From contig NZ_JALKBW010000001.1 in NCBI RefSeq assembly GCF_023017165.1, positions 124,001-188,000 on the forward strand: DNA of 64,000 nucleotides. Direction: 5' to 3'. A program made the position numbers and the translations under genes. Numbering within the stretch: the first letter of the stretch is position 1; each line of letters opens with the position of its first letter. The notes beneath the pieces were generated by a model. It was not told where the DNA came from, made no database searches, and was given only the letters and a program-made list of their open reading frames with translations. Shown piece by piece: positions 40,289 to 49,664 of this stretch. Origin of the DNA: Gordonia alkaliphila (lineage in GTDB: Bacteria > Actinomycetota > Actinomycetes > Mycobacteriales > Mycobacteriaceae).

Positions 40289-41457
40289 CAGCGCACTCCC
40301 ATCAATCCGGCCGCGCGAGCGCGGCCCACGGCCTCGGGCAGGACGGCGGCGACGTGGTCGATGTCGGCGACGGTGTTGTCCGGTCCGATCGAGAACCGCA
40401 GCGAGCCGCGCGCCGCGGCGCGGTCCAGACCCATCGCGAGCAGCACGTGACTGGCCGAGGCGACGCCCGCCGTGCACGCCGAGCCGGTGGAACACTGGAC
40501 GCCCTTGGCGTCCAGGAGCATGAGCAGCGAGTCGCCCTCGCAGGAGTCGAAGCTGGCGTGGACCACCCCGGGCAGCCCCTCGGGTCCGGAGTTCACCGCC
40601 ACCCCGTCGAGGGTGTCGAGCACGGCGAGCAGTCGATCGCGCACCGCGGTCACCGCGGCGGCGTCCTCGTCGCGGTGGTCGACGGCGCGCTGCAGGGCCG
40701 CGGCCATGCCTGCCGCGCCGGCCACGTCCTGGGTCCCCGACCGCAGGTCGCGTTCGTGACCGCCGCCGTGCTGCAGTGGCTGCGCGGCGACGTCGCGGCC
40801 CAGCACCAGCGCACCGCCGCCCTGCGGGCCGCCGAACTTGTGGGCGGCCAGGCTCAGCGCGGACAGCCCGCTCGCGGCGAAATCGACGGGCACGTGGCCC
40901 ACTGCGGCCACCGCATCCGAATGCATCGGCACCCCGTGTTCACGCGCCGCCGCCGCGAGTTCGGCGATCGGCTGCAGGCAGCCCACCTCGTTGTTGGCCC
41001 ACATCACCGAGATCAGCGCGACCTCGTCGGCGTGCTCGGCGAGTTCGGCGCGCAGGTCCTCCGGATCCACCCGGCCGTGCGCGTCGACCGGCAGGATCAC
41101 CAGTTCGGCGTCCTCGTGGTCGGCCAGCCACTGGGCCGGGTCGAGCACCGCGTGGTGTTCCACGGCGGAGATCACCAGGCGGCGTCGTCGCTCGTCCTGC
41201 GCACGACGGGCTCGATAGATGCCCTTCACGGCGAGGTTGTCCGACTCGGTACCGCCCGCGGTGAAGATCACCTCGGACGGGCGCGCGCCGATGCAGCGGG
41301 CGATCGTCTCTCGGGACTCCTCCAGGAGGCGTCGGGCCCGACGACCGGCGTCGTGGAGTGACATCGGGTTACCCGGTCGACTCCAGGCATCGCTCATCGC
41401 CGCGAGTGCTTGGGGCACCAGCGCGGTGGAGGCGGCGTTGTCGAGATACACGGACAT
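40288..41457 (-). CDS. iscS: cysteine desulfurase
   Basis: 389 residues. PLP enzyme giving persulfide sulfur to MnmA and Fe-S assembly. Start [10 protein letters not shown] at 41457. PLP lysine K207 in [13 protein letters not shown]; catalytic C328 in [10 protein letters not shown] on a flexible loop, IscS type. TATTCT on the minus strand (41469-41474) could be its own -10 box. The start lies 89 bases inside the end of the acyltransferase gene upstream. Confidence 0.95.
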   Translation of the reverse strand: MSVYLDNAASTALVPQALAAMSDAWSRPGNPMSLHDAGRRARRLLEESRETIARCIGARPSEVIFTAGGTESDNLAVKGIYRARRAQDERRRRLVISAVEHHAVLDPAQWLADHEDAELVILPVDAHGRVDPEDLRAELAEHADEVALISVMWANNEVGCLQPIAELAAAAREHGVPMHSDAVAAVGHVPVDFAASGLSALSLAAHKFGGPQGGGALVLGRDVAAQPLQHGGGHERDLRSGTQDVAGAAGMAAALQRAVDHRDEDAAAVTAVRDRLLAVLDTLDGVAVNSGPEGLPGVVHASFDSCEGDSLLMLLDAKGVQCSTGSACTAGVASASHVLLAMGLDRAAARGSLRFSIGPDNTVADIDHVAAVLPEAVGRARAAGLMGVR

Positions 41458-42379
41458 GATCGCCGTCCAGAATAGCCGCGGGTGGCCTTCCCGGCCCAAT
41501 GCCGACGACCAGGTCACTCCGGCGCAGCGGCACTGCCCACGCCCGTGGTGCTCGCTCCGGACGGATCAGGTCGCCGCAGCGCGTCGCCAGGGCTCGACGA
41601 TCCCCGGCCGGCAGTTGCAGCGGGTGCACCGTCACCGCGACGACGAGGCCGCGGGCGCTCAGTACTCGGCGCAACGTGTCGACCACCGAGTCCTCCCCCA
41701 GATATCCGGGCGCCACAGCGGTCGTGCCCGCCCGGTGATAGCGGAGGGCGATCGGCAGCACCGGCACGCCCGCGTCGATCGCGCTCTGAAAGAAGGCCGA
41801 CCGGAACGCGCCCGCGGCGATGCCGCAGCGGGTGGTGCCCTCCGGAAAGACCACCACGGGGCGACCCCGGTCGAGGATGCGGGCCACGCGACGCACATCG
41901 GACCGCAGTTCGCGCAGCAGACCTCGCCGGTGCGGCAGCACGCCGAAGCAGCGCAGCAGCGGGGTGAGGGCACCCATCGCCAGCACCTCGCGTTTGGCCA
42001 CGAAACGGGCGGGCGCCACCGCGGCGACCGCGAAGACGTCGAGGAACGAGATGTGGTTGGCCACCACCAGCGCCCCGCGCACCGTGCGCGCACCGCGCGG
42101 CCGCAGGTCAGTCACCGTCAGTCGCAGCCCCACTGCCCGCAGGCACCAGCGCGCGGCGCGGCGCCAGTAGCCGCTTCGGACGCGCCGCGGCAACGCAGCG
42201 GTGAGCAGCCCGACGGGCAGCAGTATCAGTCCGGCCAGCACCAGTGCCAACACGCGGCCCGCCACCCGCACCGCGCCCACCCGATCCCGCTCGGGCGGGA
42301 CGCACTGGGGCCCGCACCCGCTGACCGGAACCCACGGATCCGTCGTCTGCGCCGCTTGGGCCACCGGGGCCGCGGCCAC
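41369..42379 (-). CDS. 1-acylglycerol-phosphate-type acyltransferase (OlsA-like)
   Basis: 336 residues from GTG 42379, the first start after the preceding stop (two-base gap). Membrane helix about 38-60, then PlsC domain: NHxxxxD as [10 protein letters not shown], and FPEGTTR. With the OlsB-like gene just upstream this resembles the pair that builds ornithine lipids (N-acylation then O-acylation), though phosphatidic-acid synthesis is an alternative. Homologue of Rv3026c. The C-terminal 30 residues ([19 protein letters not shown]...) overlap iscS by 89 bases and look non-native; a frameshift near 41520 would give a stop just before iscS. Confidence 0.8.
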   Translation of the reverse strand: MAAAPVAQAAQTTDPWVPVSGCGPQCVPPERDRVGAVRVAGRVLALVLAGLILLPVGLLTAALPRRVRSGYWRRAARWCLRAVGLRLTVTDLRPRGARTVRGALVVANHISFLDVFAVAAVAPARFVAKREVLAMGALTPLLRCFGVLPHRRGLLRELRSDVRRVARILDRGRPVVVFPEGTTRCGIAAGAFRSAFFQSAIDAGVPVLPIALRYHRAGTTAVAPGYLGEDSVVDTLRRVLSARGLVVAVTVHPLQLPAGDRRALATRCGDLIRPERAPRAWAVPLRRSDLVVGIGPGRPPAAILDGDHVRVSRQRRLHRAGAPSTRGDERCLESTG

Positions 42380-42381
42380 CG

Positions 42382-43230
42382 TCAGCGCTGCCCGTCCGCG
42401 GCCGCGGCGGGTCCGGACAGCCGAGCGAGCGCACCGCGCATACGCGTGAGGTAGCGGTCGTCGCCCTCCTCCCGGTCGATCACCGTGAGGAAATCGCCGA
42501 CGTCGAAGACCTCGTCGAAGGCGGGCTCGCCGCAGACCCGCGCACCGAGTCGGAGGTAGCCCCGCAGCAGCGGCGGGAGCACCGGCTTGGCCACTGCGGG
42601 CAGGTCGTCCAGGCGCGCGCCGTCGACCTCCACGTGCCGGTACGGAAACGCCTGCCACCGCGCGCTGTAGCGATCGCGCACCACGTCGCGAATGCCGCGC
42701 AGGTCCCGCCCGCGCCCGGCCTCGGCGTCGACCGGCACCGAGACGCACCCCATCAGATAGCGGTAGCCGCCGTCCTCGAGGTAACCCAGCACCGCGGTCC
42801 ACAGCAGTCCGGTCACCGCGCCGCTGCGGTGCGCCGGGTGCACCACCGCGCGCCCCATCTCCACCGTCTCCGGCGCGATCGAGGCGAGTTCACTCAGGTC
42901 GAACTCCCCCGCGGAGTACCACCCGCCGGCGGCGATCGCCCGCGCCGGCGGCAGGACCCGCGCGCAGCCGGCCACCTGGCCGGTCGGCAGGTGCCGGATC
43001 AGCAGGTGATCACAGAAGTCGTCGAACCGGTCGGCGTCCAGGGCGGTGGCGACGTCGCCAATCGCATCGGAGTAGCCGGGCTCGGCGCGGAAGGTCGCGT
43101 ACCGCAGGCGCTGCGCGGCGCGGATGTCAGCGGGGTGTCCGGTCACGACGACGTCGTACTCGCCGGCGACGAACAGCGTCCGGCGTACGGCCGATTCGGA
43201 CAGTGGGCTGTGGATCGGAAGAACCGTCAT
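42382..43230 (-). CDS. GNAT-fold acyltransferase, OlsB-like (ornithine-acyl-ACP type)
   Basis: 282 residues from ATG 43230. GNAT core: YDVVVTGHPADIRAAQRLRYATF, the FDDFCDHLLIRH strand, ARVLPP, then ETVEMGRAVVHPAHRSGAV with the acyl-CoA/ACP loop. The C-terminal part resembles OlsB and the N-terminal domain of bifunctional OlsF. Homologue of Rv3027c. Together with the adjacent PlsC-type gene, ornithine-lipid synthesis is the leading hypothesis; another amino-acyl lipid is possible. Confidence 0.78.
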   Translation of the reverse strand: MTVLPIHSPLSESAVRRTLFVAGEYDVVVTGHPADIRAAQRLRYATFRAEPGYSDAIGDVATALDADRFDDFCDHLLIRHLPTGQVAGCARVLPPARAIAAGGWYSAGEFDLSELASIAPETVEMGRAVVHPAHRSGAVTGLLWTAVLGYLEDGGYRYLMGCVSVPVDAEAGRGRDLRGIRDVVRDRYSARWQAFPYRHVEVDGARLDDLPAVAKPVLPPLLRGYLRLGARVCGEPAFDEVFDVGDFLTVIDREEGDDRYLTRMRGALARLSGPAAAADGQR

Positions 43231-43405
43231 GCCTCGCAGTGAAACAACCCGGATCGACGACTCGGCAGCCGTCCGGCGACGCCCACCCGGCCACTCGGTG
43301 AACGACGGCAATCACGGTCGCGCACAAGGGAAATCGCGTCCGCTGAGCGTTGTGCCAGGCCTGCCCGGCCGGCCTGCCATCGATCCGTCGGCCCGGCCGC
43401 AGAAG

Positions 43406-43454
43406 CGAAAAAGCCACTGCCCCGCAGCTCACACGGAGCTGCGGGGCAGTGGCT
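43406..43454 (-). terminator. Rho-independent terminator after etfA
   Basis: Perfect 19-base-pair stem (43412-43430 with 43436-43454), five-base loop, followed on the minus strand by TTTTTCGCTTC. A textbook terminator 48 bases after the etfA stop. Confidence 0.9.
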
Positions 43455-43502
43455 GTCGACGCGGGAGACGCCGACACTCACGCGAGCGTCGGCGTCACCG
43501 CA

Positions 43503-44459
43503 TCACTTACGAGCGTTGATCGCCTCGGTCAGCTGCGGGGCGACGTCGAACAGGTCGCCGACCACACCGAAGTCGCTGATCTCGAAGATCGGGGCCTCTT
43601 CGTCCTTGTTGACGGCCACGATGGTCTTCGAGGTCTGCATGCCGGCGCGGTGCTGGATGGCGCCGGAGATGCCCAGCGCGATGTACAGCTGCGGCGAGAC
43701 GGTCTTGCCGGTCTGACCCACCTGGAACTGGCCCGGGTAGTAACCGGAGTCGACAGCCGCACGCGAAGCGCCCACGGCAGCGCCGAGCGCGTCCGCGAGC
43801 TCCTCGACCACGGAGAACTTCTCCGCCGAGCCGACGCCGCGGCCACCGGACACGACGACCGAGGCCTCGGTCAGCTCGGGGCGGTCGCCGCCCACGTTCG
43901 GCGCGAAGCCGGTCACCTTGACGGCGTTCTCGGCCTGCTCGGGCACGGCCACGTCGACGCGGGTGCCCGCGCCGGCCGCCGGAGCGGCCTCGATGGCGCC
44001 CGGACGGACGCTGATCACCGCGGTGTCGCCACCGGCGGCGGCGTCGACGGTGAACGCACCGCCGCGCACGGACAGCACACCGGTGCCGCCCGCGCCGACC
44101 TCGATGACGTCGACCAGCAGACCGGAGCCCAGGCGCACGGCCAGACGTCCGGCCACCTCCTTGCCCTCGGCGTTGGCAGCGATCAGCACCGCGGCGGGGG
44201 TGTTCTCCTCGGCGAGCGCCGCGAGGACGTCGACCTTGGGGCTCACCAGGTAGTTGGCGACGTCGTCGGACTCGGCGACGTAGACCTTCTCGGCGCCGGC
44301 CTCGGCCAGGGCGCCCAGGACGCCGTCGGCCTTGCCCGGGGCGTCGATGACGACGGCGGCGGGCTCGCCCAGTGCGCGGGCAGCGGTGAGAAGTTCGTTG
44401 GTGACCTTCTTCAGCCCACCCTCGGGATCCTGCTCAACGAGCACGAGTACTTCAGCCAT
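43503..44459 (-). CDS. etfA: electron transfer flavoprotein alpha subunit
   Basis: 318 residues. Binds FAD and passes electrons from acyl-CoA dehydrogenases to ETF-quinone oxidoreductase. N-terminal domain 1-190; C-terminal FAD domain with [52 protein letters not shown] in pieces and final [23 protein letters not shown]. Order etfB-etfA, as Rv3029c-Rv3028c (fixA-fixB). Strong terminator follows. Confidence 0.96.
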   Translation of the reverse strand: MAEVLVLVEQDPEGGLKKVTNELLTAARALGEPAAVVIDAPGKADGVLGALAEAGAEKVYVAESDDVANYLVSPKVDVLAALAEENTPAAVLIAANAEGKEVAGRLAVRLGSGLLVDVIEVGAGGTGVLSVRGGAFTVDAAAGGDTAVISVRPGAIEAAPAAGAGTRVDVAVPEQAENAVKVTGFAPNVGGDRPELTEASVVVSGGRGVGSAEKFSVVEELADALGAAVGASRAAVDSGYYPGQFQVGQTGKTVSPQLYIALGISGAIQHRAGMQTSKTIVAVNKDEEAPIFEISDFGVVGDLFDVAPQLTEAINARK

Positions 44460-44501
44460 GTTCTCTCTCCTGAATGTCTTTGCTTGTCGGGGTGGGGGCG
44501 A

Positions 44502-45287
44502 TCAGATGATCTTCTGGCCGACCAGGTACTCGGCGACCTTGGTGCCGCCGTCGCCCTCGTCGGTGATGCGCTCGCCCGCAGCACGCGGGGGCTTCGGGGT
44601 CACACCGGTGACGCTGCTGCCCGCGTTGGCCACGCCCATGACGCCGTCTTCGATGCCGAGCTCGGCAGCGGTGAGGACCTCGGGGGTCTTCTTCTTGGCG
44701 GCCATGATGCCCTTGAACGACGGGAAGCGCGGGTCGTTGATCTTCTCGTTCACCGAGACGATCGCCGGCAGGGAGGCCTCGACGTTGAAGATGCCGTCGT
44801 CGGTCTCACGCTCGCCGCGCAGTGCCTCGCCGTCGACCTCCAGCTTGCGCAGGTGGGTCAGGTGCGGCAGGTCCAGGTACTCGGCGATCATCGCCGGGAC
44901 CGCACCGGCGCGGCCGTCCGAGGACTCGTTGCCGGCGATGACCAGCTCGACGCCCTCGACGGTGCCCAGGGCGGTGGCGAGCAGGTAGGCGGTCTGCACC
45001 GCGTCGCTGCCGTGCACGGCGTCGTCCTGAATGTGAATTGCCTTGTCGGCGCCCATCGAGAGCGCCTTGCGGATCGCGTCGGCCGCCTGTGCGGGGCCGG
45101 CGCACAGCACCGTGACCTCACCGCCGTTGGCTTCCTTGATCTGCAGCGCGGCTTCGACGGCCCGCTCGTTGATCTCGTCGATGATGCCGTCGACAGCAGC
45201 GCGGTCGAGGGTGTAATCGTCGGCGGAGAGCGTCCACTCGGCCGTGTAGTCCGGCACGTGCTTGATGAGCACAACAACGTTCGTCAT
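44502..45287 (-). CDS. etfB: electron transfer flavoprotein beta subunit
   Basis: 261 residues. Carries the AMP site and the docking loop. NVVVLIKHVPDY start, ALSMGADKAIHI, VIAGNESSDGRAGAVPAMIAEYL and the recognition loop near residue 195 in place. ATG with AGGAGG 13 bases upstream. A 16-base perfect palindrome in its 5' region suggests transcriptional repression. Confidence 0.96.
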   Translation of the reverse strand: MTNVVVLIKHVPDYTAEWTLSADDYTLDRAAVDGIIDEINERAVEAALQIKEANGGEVTVLCAGPAQAADAIRKALSMGADKAIHIQDDAVHGSDAVQTAYLLATALGTVEGVELVIAGNESSDGRAGAVPAMIAEYLDLPHLTHLRKLEVDGEALRGERETDDGIFNVEASLPAIVSVNEKINDPRFPSFKGIMAAKKKTPEVLTAAELGIEDGVMGVANAGSSVTGVTPKPPRAAGERITDEGDGGTKVAEYLVGQKII

Positions 45288-45322
45288 GGGTCTTCGTCGA
45301 CCTCCTGCGTAGGTTTCGGCAA

Positions 45323-45338
45323 CTTACCGGCCGGTAAG
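45323..45338. promoter_or_regulatory. 16-base perfect palindrome upstream of etfB
   Basis: CTTACCGGCCGGTAAG, 36 bases before the etfB ATG and downstream of a plausible minus-strand -10 (TAGAGT near 45355), where a bound TetR-type repressor would block transcription. The arm TTACCGG recurs in a palindrome upstream of echA (59743-59755). Confidence 0.6.
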
Positions 45339-45498
45339 GCCATGGGTCATCGCTAACTCTAACCGTTCGTTCACTCGGGCAATACACCGCCCGCGAGGAA
45401 TTTGCGTCGGGTTACTCACACTCGCGAGCGCCGGGCGCGTCCGCGCCCGCGCAGGGCGAGGCGGGGCGAGCCCGTCGGTATGCCCTAGTGTCGTGCAG

Positions 45499-46299
45499 AT
45501 GAGCGATTCCCCGGCCTCCTCCGAGCCCGTCCTCGACGTGGAGCAGCACCTCGCCTTGACCGGCGAGCGCACCGTGCCCGGCATCCCCGCGGAGAACTAC
45601 TGGTTCCGTCGGCACGAGGTGGCCTACGACTACATCGAGGCGCGCAGCGCCGGCAAGGACGTCCTCGAGGCCGGTTCCGGTGAGGGCTACGGCGCCGCGC
45701 AGCTGGCGCGTCGAGCCGCGTCGGTCACCTGCGTCGACTACGACGCGCAGGCCGTGGAGCACACGCGCCGCCGCTACCCGGAAGTGACTGTGCACCAAGG
45801 GAATCTGATCGATCTGCCGCTGCCCGACGGCTCGGTGGATCTGGTGGTGAACTTCCAGGTGATCGAACACCTCTGGGACCAGCCCGCCTTCGTCGCCGAA
45901 TGCCATCGCGTGCTGCGGGCCGACGGCGAACTGCTGATGAGCACCCCGAACCGCATCACCTTCTCCCCCGGCCTGGACACGCCGCTCAACCCGTTCCACA
46001 CCCGCGAGCTGCACGCCGCCGAGCTGACCGAGCTGCTGACCGACGACGGTTTCGACGTGCAGGCCATGCTCGGCGTCTTCCACGGACCGCGTCTGCGCGA
46101 GCTCGACGCGAAGTGGGGCGGCTCGCTGATCGACGCCCAGATCGAGCGCGCGCTGGCCGGCGAGGAATGGCCGACCGAGTTGGTCGCCGACGTCGCGGGC
46201 ATCACCGCCGCCGACTTCGAGATCGTCGACGCCCGCGAGCGCGACATCGACACCAGCCTCGACCTGTTGGCGATCGCCACCCGCCGGGCCGACTCGTGA
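45499..46299 (+). CDS. SAM-dependent methyltransferase of the methylglucose-polysaccharide cluster (Rv3030-like)
   Basis: 266 residues. Class I methyltransferase: motif I VLEAGSGEGYGAAQL, motif II VTCVDYDAQAV, VNFQVIEHLWD. Homologue of Rv3030, placed next to GH57 and GT4 genes as in mycobacteria, where the cluster contributes to methylglucose lipopolysaccharide and alpha-glucan synthesis; sugar O-methylation is therefore likely. ATG at 45499 sits seven bases after TAGTGT (leaderless). The stop overlaps the next GTG (GTGA). Confidence 0.85.
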   Translation: MSDSPASSEPVLDVEQHLALTGERTVPGIPAENYWFRRHEVAYDYIEARSAGKDVLEAGSGEGYGAAQLARRAASVTCVDYDAQAVEHTRRRYPEVTVHQGNLIDLPLPDGSVDLVVNFQVIEHLWDQPAFVAECHRVLRADGELLMSTPNRITFSPGLDTPLNPFHTRELHAAELTELLTDDGFDVQAMLGVFHGPRLRELDAKWGGSLIDAQIERALAGEEWPTELVADVAGITAADFEIVDARERDIDTSLDLLAIATRRADS

Positions 46300-47831
46300 C
46301 CGACGTCGATCCGGTGCCGGGCCAGTTCACACTGGTCCTGCATTCGCATCTGCCCTGGCTCGTCAACCACGGCCGCTGGCCGGTGGGCGAGGAATGGCTG
46401 TATCAGTCGTGGGCGCACTGCTACCTGCCGCTCTACGGCATGCTGCGCCGACTGGCCGCCGACGGCTTCACCGATCAGCTCTCGCTCGGCATCACCCCGG
46501 TCCTGGCCGCGCAGCTCGACGACCCGCACGCGGCGGCGTCGATGTACGAGTGGCTCGCCGACTGGCAGTTGCGCGCCATGGAGGCGGCGGTCGACGACGA
46601 TCCGGACCGCCGCGCCAGCGGCCACCGCGAGTACCGGGAGGCCGCCGCGGCGCTCGCCGACTTCGAGCAGCACTGGCGGCACGGCGGCAGCCCGCAGATC
46701 CGCAGCCTCGTGTCTTCCGGCGTCCTCGAACTGCTGGGCGGCCCGTTGGCGCATCCGTTTCAGCCGTTGCTCGACGAACGTCTGCGCCGACTGTCCCTCA
46801 CCGAAGGCCTGGCCGACGCCCATTTGCGGTGGGGCACACAGCCGGTCGGGATCTGGGCCCCCGAATGCGCGTACACCCCGGGCATGGAACGCGAGTACGA
46901 CGACGCCGGCGTCGGGCACTTCATGGTCGACGGCCCCACCCTGCGCGGCGACACCGCTCTCGGCCGACCGGTGGGCCAGACCGACGTGGTGGCCTTCGGC
47001 CGCGACCTGACCGTCAGCTACCGCGTGTGGTCACCCAAATCCGGCTACCCCGGACACAGCGCGTACCGCGACTTCCACACGTACGACCACAAGACCGGCT
47101 TCAAGCCGTTCCGGGTGACCGGCAAGAACGTCCCGGGCGACGCGAAGAAGCCGTACGACCCGGCCTTGGTCGACGCCGTGATCGACGCCCACGTGGAGGA
47201 CTTCGTCGACGCCGTGCGAACGCGCATGATCGACGAGTCCGCCCGCCTCGGTCGCCCGGCGCTCGTCGTGGCGGCCTTCGACACCGAGCTGTACGGCCAC
47301 TGGTGGCACGAGGGGCCGATCTGGCTCGAACGGGTGCTGCGCCGCCTGCCCGAGGTCGGCGTCACCGTCGGGACGCTCGCCGGCGCCCGCCGCAACGGCT
47401 TCGTCGGCGAGCCGGTGGAACTCGCCGACTCCTCCTGGGGCTCGGGTAAGGATTGGCGCGTCTGGGAGGGCCCGCAGGTCGCGCACCTGGTGCAGTTGAA
47501 CGCCGAAGTCTCCGAGACCGCCCTCGACGTCCTGGACAAGCTACTCGAAGGCGGCCACGCCCGGGACACCACCGCCGACCAGATCCTCCGCGAGACCCTG
47601 ATGACGTTGCAGTCGGACTGGCCGTTCATGGTCTCCAAGGACACCGCGGCCGGGTACGCCGAGGACCGCGCGTACAAGCACGCGCACGCCACGCGGGAGA
47701 TCTGTGCCGCCGCCGCGGCCGGACGCTCCGAGCACGCGGCCCGCCTGGCCGCCGGCTGGCGCCGGGCCGACAATCTGTTCGGCGCGCTCGACGCCCGCCG
47801 TCTGCCTTCACGCGACGGGAGTCTCCGCTGA
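46296..47831 (+). CDS. GH57 1,4-alpha-glucan branching enzyme (Rv3031-like)
   Basis: 511 residues. Family motif 1 HSHLPWL (16-22), nucleophile E190 in GIWAPECAYTPG, acid D329 in VAAFDTELYGHWW; DUF1957 and C-terminal helical domain follow. Forms alpha-1,6 branches in cytosolic glucans. GTG overlaps the methyltransferase stop and the stop overlaps the next ATG (TGATG), so three proteins are made from one coupled message. Confidence 0.92.
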   Translation: MTDVDPVPGQFTLVLHSHLPWLVNHGRWPVGEEWLYQSWAHCYLPLYGMLRRLAADGFTDQLSLGITPVLAAQLDDPHAAASMYEWLADWQLRAMEAAVDDDPDRRASGHREYREAAAALADFEQHWRHGGSPQIRSLVSSGVLELLGGPLAHPFQPLLDERLRRLSLTEGLADAHLRWGTQPVGIWAPECAYTPGMEREYDDAGVGHFMVDGPTLRGDTALGRPVGQTDVVAFGRDLTVSYRVWSPKSGYPGHSAYRDFHTYDHKTGFKPFRVTGKNVPGDAKKPYDPALVDAVIDAHVEDFVDAVRTRMIDESARLGRPALVVAAFDTELYGHWWHEGPIWLERVLRRLPEVGVTVGTLAGARRNGFVGEPVELADSSWGSGKDWRVWEGPQVAHLVQLNAEVSETALDVLDKLLEGGHARDTTADQILRETLMTLQSDWPFMVSKDTAAGYAEDRAYKHAHATREICAAAAAGRSEHAARLAAGWRRADNLFGALDARRLPSRDGSLR

Positions 47832-49081
47832 TGCGACGCAAAGTCTTGATGGTGTCGTGGGAGTACCCGCCGGTCGTCGTCGGCGGCCTCGGTCGACACG
47901 TGCACTATCTGGCCGAAGCCCTTGCCGCACAGGGGCTCGAGGTGACCGTCCTGACTCGGCAGCCGTCCGGCACCGATGCGTCGACGCATCCCACCACCGA
48001 CACCGTGGTGAACGGCGTCCGCGTGGTGGCCGCTGCCGAAGACCCGACGGAGTTCGACTTCGGCGTCGACATGATGTCGTGGACGCTGTCGATGGGGCAC
48101 AGCTTCATCCGCGCTGCGCTCGCGCACCTCGGCCGGGACTGGACGCCCGACGTGGTGCACGCGCACGACTGGCTCGTCGCCCATCCGTCGATCGCGCTCG
48201 CCGAGTTCTTCGACGTGCCGCTGGTCGCCACCCTGCACGCCACCGAGGCCGGTCGGCACTCGGGGTGGGTGGCCGGACACGTCAACCGGCAGGTCCACTC
48301 GGTCGAGTGGTGGCTCGCCAACTCCGCCGATGCGTTGATCACCTGCTCGTCGTCGATGCGCGAGGAGGTGACCGCGCTCTTCGGCCCCGAGCTGGCGCCG
48401 ATCACCGTGATCCACAACGGCATCGATCTGACCGCGTGGGCCTTCGCTGAACGCCCGCCCGCCGACGGCCCCGCCGAGCTGCTGTTCGCCGGTCGCCTCG
48501 AATATGAGAAGGGCGTGCAGGATCTGCTCGCCGCCCTGCCCGCCGTACAGCGCGTTTACCCCGGCACCACCCTGACCGTCGCGGGCGAGGGCACCCAGCT
48601 GACCTGGCTCACCGAACTCGCTCACCAGCACGGCGTCGCCGAGTCGGTGGTCTTCGCCGGCCGCCAAGACCATGATGGTCTGGTGACCCTGATGCAGCGG
48701 TGCGCGGCGATCGTGCTGCCCAGCCGCTACGAGCCGTTCGGCATCGTCGCCCTGGAAGCGGCGGCGTCGGGCATTCCGCTGGTCACCTCCACCGCGGGCG
48801 GGCTCGGCGAGGCCGTCGTCGACGGTGCCACCGGCGCCACCTTCGCCCCTGCCGATGTTCCCGCGCTGGTCGACGCCGTGTGCCGGACGCTGGCCGAACC
48901 GGAGTCCGCCGCCGTGTGGGCGCATCGTGCCCGCGCGGTGCTGACCGAGGAATTCACCTGGCCGGTGGTCGCCGAACGCACGGCGGCCGTCTACCAGGTG
49001 GCCACCCGACATCCCCGGCGCCGCCTCGCGCGGCCGGAGATCCCGTTGCGTCCCCTCCCGGAGCGCGATCACGAGAACTGA
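47831..49081 (+). CDS. GT4-family alpha-1,4-glucosyltransferase (Rv3032-like)
   Basis: 416 residues. GT-B fold: N-terminal VSWEYPPVVVGGLGRHVHYLAEAL, donor loop FAGRLEYEKGVQDLL, and EX7E in RYEPFGIVALEAAASG. Homologue of Rv3032, which elongates methylglucose lipopolysaccharide and glycogen-like glucans from ADP- or UDP-glucose. Last gene of the coupled cluster. Starts MRRKVLMVSWEYPP at the TGATG overlap. Confidence 0.92.
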   Translation: MRRKVLMVSWEYPPVVVGGLGRHVHYLAEALAAQGLEVTVLTRQPSGTDASTHPTTDTVVNGVRVVAAAEDPTEFDFGVDMMSWTLSMGHSFIRAALAHLGRDWTPDVVHAHDWLVAHPSIALAEFFDVPLVATLHATEAGRHSGWVAGHVNRQVHSVEWWLANSADALITCSSSMREEVTALFGPELAPITVIHNGIDLTAWAFAERPPADGPAELLFAGRLEYEKGVQDLLAALPAVQRVYPGTTLTVAGEGTQLTWLTELAHQHGVAESVVFAGRQDHDGLVTLMQRCAAIVLPSRYEPFGIVALEAAASGIPLVTSTAGGLGEAVVDGATGATFAPADVPALVDAVCRTLAEPESAAVWAHRARAVLTEEFTWPVVAERTAAVYQVATRHPRRRLARPEIPLRPLPERDHEN

Positions 49082-49120
49082 GTCGGCCGTCGCAGGACGG
49101 TCGAGGACCGAGACAACGAC

Positions 49121-49664
49121 ATGCGCAGTGCCCTGTTCGACCAGAACAACCGCGAGTAGGAGACCAATCAGCGCTGGACGCTGCAGTCGAACAAGATGCT
49201 GCGCGTCGCCTTCGGTCCCGGCGCGCTCGCCGCAAAGGGCGCCATGGTGGCCTACCAGGGCGTCTTCGACTTCAAACATGAAGGTTCCGGTTCGGTCAGC
49301 AACTTTCTGAAGAAGGCCATCAGCAATGAGGGCGGTCATCTGATGCGGGTCAACGGCCAGGGCGAGGTCTTCTTCGCCCGCCGCGCCGAGGACGTCTTCA
49401 CCCTCCAGTTGGAAGGCCCGCAGGACGCGATCACGGTCAACACCTCCAGCCTGCTCGCCTTCGACGACTCGCTCGCCTGGAAGATCACGTCCATCGGCAA
49501 CGCGGGCATCATGGCCGGCGGCCTGTTCAATCTGACGCTGTCCGGGCAGGGCGTGGTCGGCGTCACCAGCGACGGTCCGCCGATGATCCTCGACTGCTCC
49601 CGGCAGCCGACCTGTGTCGACCCGCAGGCCGCGGTGTGCTGGTCGGCCAACCTGACCCCGTGCA
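49121..49664 (+). pseudogene. AIM24-family gene, decayed
   Basis: The family start MRSALFDQNNRE is followed by an in-frame TAG at codon 13 (49157-49159), then the same frame continues TNQRWTLQSNKMLRV...GAMVAYQGVFDF...LMRVNGQGEVFFA...AGGLFNLTLSG...QAAVCWSANLTP. There the homology ends: the usual last 40 or so residues are missing and the frame runs on, out of phase, through the next gene. So both ends are damaged: a stop near the start and what looks like a deletion at about 49655. Internal initiation at ATG 49196 could still make a fragment. AIM24 proteins are beta-rich, function unclear. Confidence 0.75.

Noticed and set aside
49157-49159. TAG as a recoded sense codon in the AIM24 gene
   Set aside because: TAG serves as a normal stop elsewhere (for example the metallo-hydrolase and gltX genes), and the gene is damaged at its other end too.
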